From CAYHPY01 sp964358485 (lineage in GTDB: Bacteria > Elusimicrobiota > Elusimicrobia > UBA1565 > UBA9628), in NCBI GenBank assembly GCA_964358485.1, contig CAYHPY010000033.1:1-34592 (forward strand): a stretch of 34,592 nt of DNA, given 5' to 3'. Position numbers and translations under genes: made by a program. Under the pieces are notes generated by a model. That model had not been told where the DNA came from and made no database searches. It saw nothing but the letters and a program-made list of their open reading frames with translations. This document shows, in pieces, positions 33,442 to 34,592 of this stretch; positions within the stretch are counted from its first letter, which is position 1, and each line of letters begins with the position of its first letter.

Positions 33442-33706
33442 GATTCCTAAGTTCAAGAACGAAGATGAGGAGCGGGCGTTTTGGGCCACCCATGACGCAT
33501 CGGATTACTTCGAATGGAAAAAGGGGAAACGGACCATTTTTTCCAAGCTTCGGCCATCCGTGAGGTCCATTTCCCTGCGCTTGCCGGAATCTATGCTGGA
33601 GGAACTCCGCCTGCTAGCAAACAAAAAAGACGTCCCGTATCAATCCCTCATGAAAATGTTTCTATCGGAGCGGATTGACAAAGAGTTGCGTTTGCATGGG
33701 GTCTAA
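33431..33706 (+). CDS. brnA: BrnA/CopG-type antitoxin
   Basis: A 91-aa antitoxin. The N-terminal part (KIPKFKNEDEERAFWATHD, DYFEWKKGKR) is the toxin-binding arm, and the C-terminal part (SISLRLPESMLEELRLLA) is a ribbon-helix-helix DNA-binding fold. In this family the complex with BrnT binds its own promoter, so the promoter at 33098-33126 is the likely target. It overlaps brnT by 11 bases and ends inside the next attC start. Confidence 0.92.
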   Translation: MKNKIPKFKNEDEERAFWATHDASDYFEWKKGKRTIFSKLRPSVRSISLRLPESMLEELRLLANKKDVPYQSLMKMFLSERIDKELRLHGV

Positions 33707-33839
33707 CCATCCGCTGCGGCTGACCGCCGGCGGCACGGCCGGGGGCCAGGCAGCCGGCGGCAGCCGAGCGTTCTGCTTCGGCAGGCCGCGGCAGGAAAGA
33801 AAACGCTGATAGCCGCGGCTGCCGAGCCGGGCGTTCGCC
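33701..33839 (+). other. attC-like site C (139 bp, imperfect)
   Basis: R'' GTCTAAC (33701-33707) is perfect; the proposed R' GTTCGCC (33833-33839) departs from consensus at two positions. The core is a hairpin of arms 33749-33772 and 33802-33823 with extrahelical bases (shared GGCAGCCG, CGGC and AGCGTT blocks). The length is close to the long Vibrio-type sites. The right border is uncertain. Confidence 0.55.
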
Positions 33840-33869
33840 GGATGCGTCGACGGCAGGCGGTTTGATCCG

Positions 33870-34031
33870 ATGAGAAAGACGGGAGGCGGAGGAGAAACGA
33901 TTTTGGCTAAAGGACCAGTTGCGTTTTCGGAACGGACGACGGCCACAAAAGGCAAAAACGGCACCGTCGAACTAGCGGTTCGGAGTACGCTCACGAGTGC
34001 GGTTTTGGGACAGAGATTTCGAACGCCGTGA
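33870..34031 (+). CDS. Small cassette ORF 1 (53 aa) of the AFSER family
   Basis: A 53-aa ORF from ATG 33870 to TGA 34029. It contains ETILAKGPVAFSERT, shared in the same frame with the ORF at 34048 and, less closely, the one at 34352. No signal peptide or known domain. The translation is not proven; the ATG has only a weak ribosome site, while GGAGGAG lies inside it. It lacks its own attC, so it may be an old cassette that lost one. Confidence 0.4.
   Translation: MRKTGGGGETILAKGPVAFSERTTATKGKNGTVELAVRSTLTSAVLGQRFRTP
33897..33937 (+). repeat. 41-bp cassette repeat, copy 1
   Basis: One of three related 41-base segments; 38 of 41 bases match copy 2 and about 29 match copy 3, with no gaps. The shared codons spell the pattern (I/F)L(A/T)K...AFSxR. 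Confidence 0.8.
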
Positions 34032-34047
34032 ATCAAGAAAGGCGAAA

Positions 34048-34194
34048 ATGAAAACAATTTTGGCTAAAGGACCACGTGCGTTTTCGGAACGGACAAAACG
34101 GCCGGGAACGGCGACCCCGAACCACGGGATTCGGCCGACGGCGGCAACCCAGAGGAAGAATCTGGTAGCCGCCGCGGCCGATCCTCGACGTTAG
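34048..34194 (+). CDS. Small cassette ORF 2 (48 aa) of the AFSER family
   Basis: A 48-aa ORF, ATG 34048, with AAAGG five bases upstream. It starts MKTILAKGPRAFSERTKR and ends ADPRR, its stop formed by the attC core (CGT-TAG in CGTTAGCT). It sits between copy 1 and attC site D, as a cassette gene would. It is basic and has no membrane segment. The function is unknown; the ORF could be a by-product of a repeated DNA element. Confidence 0.5.
   Translation: MKTILAKGPRAFSERTKRPGTATPNHGIRPTAATQRKNLVAAAADPRR
34054..34094 (+). repeat. 41-bp cassette repeat, copy 2
   Basis: Second copy of the segment at 33897-33937 (38 of 41 bases), lying in frame at the start of small ORF 2. Confidence 0.8.
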
Positions 34195-34196
34195 CT
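34116..34196 (+). other. attC-like site D (81 bp)
   Basis: R' GTTAGCT is near consensus; the matching R'' CCCGAAC is degenerate. The stem GATTCGGCCGACGGCGGC (34128-34145) pairs with GCCGCCGCGGCCGATC (34168-34183), leaving two extrahelical bases on the left arm. The stem is strong evidence; the outer core is weaker. Confidence 0.7.
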
Positions 34197-34209
34197 GCAC
34201 CAACTACCA

Positions 34210-34368
34210 ATGAAGAATCTGGGGATAGTGCTTTTCCTGATCCAACTGGGGTCAACTGCAGTTGCAGAGAAACGGCATCCGGTGGGCTTTAACGGGAAAC
34301 GGCCAGATGGGAACTCGGTCCGGACCGAGACCTACATGCCTGGCACCGGGGATGAATTTTTTGACTAA
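34210..34368 (+). CDS. Small secreted peptide (52 aa) of a gene cassette
   Basis: A 52-aa ORF that starts 14 bases after the attC site D core. Residues 1-19 (MKNLGIVLFLIQLGSTAVA) are a good signal peptide; the mature part is hydrophilic (EKRHPVGFNGKRPDGNSVR) and ends GTGDEFFD. No relative is known to me. It overlaps small ORF 3 by 17 bases in another frame. A CCTGGCACC motif lies within it. The cassette position and signal peptide argue for a real gene, but no ribosome site is clear. Confidence 0.5.
   Translation: MKNLGIVLFLIQLGSTAVAEKRHPVGFNGKRPDGNSVRTETYMPGTGDEFFD
34336..34347 (+). repeat. Fourth occurrence of the CCTGGCACC repeat arm
   Basis: ATGCCTGGCACC shares the nine-base core with the repeats at 2017, 2395 and 26541. 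A single arm, with no partner arm nearby. Confidence 0.4.
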
Positions 34369-34477
34369 AGAACTTGGCGCGTTTTCGGGACGGCAGCAAG
34401 GGCGGCGTCGAACCATTGGGTTCTCCGGACGCCCGCGGAACGGCCTGATAGCGGGCGACAGAGACCCTCGGCGTTGA
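34352..34477 (+). CDS. Small cassette ORF 3 (41 aa) of the AFSER family
   Basis: A 41-aa ORF, MNFLTKELGAFSGRQQ at the start and RDPRR at the end. Like ORF 2 its stop is supplied by the attC core (CGT-TGA). The alignment with ORFs 1 and 2 runs without gaps for 14 codons. It is arginine-rich. Translation is unproven and no strong ribosome site is visible. Confidence 0.4.
   Translation: MNFLTKELGAFSGRQQGRRRTIGFSGRPRNGLIAGDRDPRR
34355..34395 (+). repeat. 41-bp cassette repeat, copy 3
   Basis: The most divergent copy (about 29 of 41 bases shared with copy 1), again in frame with the small ORF. Confidence 0.65.
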
Positions 34478-34479
34478 GG
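34407..34479 (+). other. attC-like site E (73 bp, degenerate)
   Basis: GTCGAAC and GTTGAGG stand where R'' and R' should be but both depart from consensus. Inside, TCTC and CGCCCGC pair with GCGGGCG and GAGA around an internal loop, and GGGT pairs outside with an unpaired T. The plan is attC-like; activity is doubtful. Confidence 0.5.
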
Positions 34480-34592
34480 CGGCCGGAAATCCCCCTTTTC
34501 GGGAAAAGCGATTGATCGGTGCCGGGCGCTCGACCTGTTATTGATACCTGTATAAGTATAGGCCTATTGGGGACATTAAAAAAGCGGGGTGG
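34480..34592. other. Right edge without a recognisable gene
   Basis: No ORF with support. It includes a short AT-rich stretch (CCTGTATAAGTATAGG near 34546-34561) that may be a promoter or the start of another cassette. Confidence 0.4.

Noticed and set aside
33966..34031. An attC site after small ORF 1 (GTCGAAC at 33966)
   Set aside because: No R' core follows and the inner arms pair poorly, so I could not support it as a site.

Overview
This is a GC-rich bacterial chromosome segment. Its lipoprotein-poor, signal-peptide-rich gene set resembles an uncultured Gram-negative-type bacterium. The Ala/Pro/Ser-rich secreted leaders, the Bat and alpha-2-macroglobulin genes and the style of the hypothetical proteins remind me of Elusimicrobiota. 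That placement is an impression, not a proof; there is no rRNA or other marker gene here. I saw no tRNA, rRNA or CRISPR array.

Layout. (1) 1-1712, minus strand: a Nudix hydrolase and a secreted M28 metallopeptidase that runs off the left edge. (2) 1825-13318, plus strand: the centrepiece, a 9-kb ORF (3016 aa) that fuses what are normally separate Bat (aerotolerance) proteins. The order is a BatD-like region, a BatA-type VWA domain, BatC-type TPRs, a BatB-type VWA domain, a large helical region with an internal duplication, and a DUF58 domain. It is translationally coupled to a MoxR AAA+ ATPase with an unexpected secretory-type leader, and then to an SDR epimerase that probably starts at CTG. 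(3) 13334-15196: a bidirectional terminator, then minus-strand genes for a small glycine-rich membrane protein, a glutathione peroxidase and a DUF2062 protein. (4) 15223-21914: a small secreted protein and a 2005-aa bacterial alpha-2-macroglobulin with an intact CTEQ thioester motif. (5) 21904-29636: a GH16-like secreted protein, an AAA/DUF4143 ATPase with a strong promoter, two small hypothetical genes, an M23 peptidase, an orphan OmpR-type response regulator, a TPR protein and a large multi-pass membrane protein of YfhO/GT-C type.

(6) 29826-32464: an IS91-type mobile element (tyrosine recombinase plus HUH transposase) bounded by 20-bp inverted repeats. (7) 32458 to about 34480: what I read as an integron-type gene-cassette array without a visible integrase. 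It has attC-like imperfect hairpins with extrahelical bases. Its cassettes encode a four-helix membrane protein, a BrnT/BrnA toxin-antitoxin pair with its own sigma70 promoter, and several very small ORFs that share the peptide pattern (I/F)L(A/T)K...AFSxR.

How the genes work together. MoxR and the Bat fusion should form one chaperone-like machine at the membrane, with a MIDAS-type metal site in each VWA-like domain. The alpha-2-macroglobulin and the peptidases act in the envelope. The right end is mobile DNA, less GC-rich in the first two cassettes, added next to the core genes. The strongest candidates for novelty are the all-in-one Bat fusion protein and the small-ORF cassettes.
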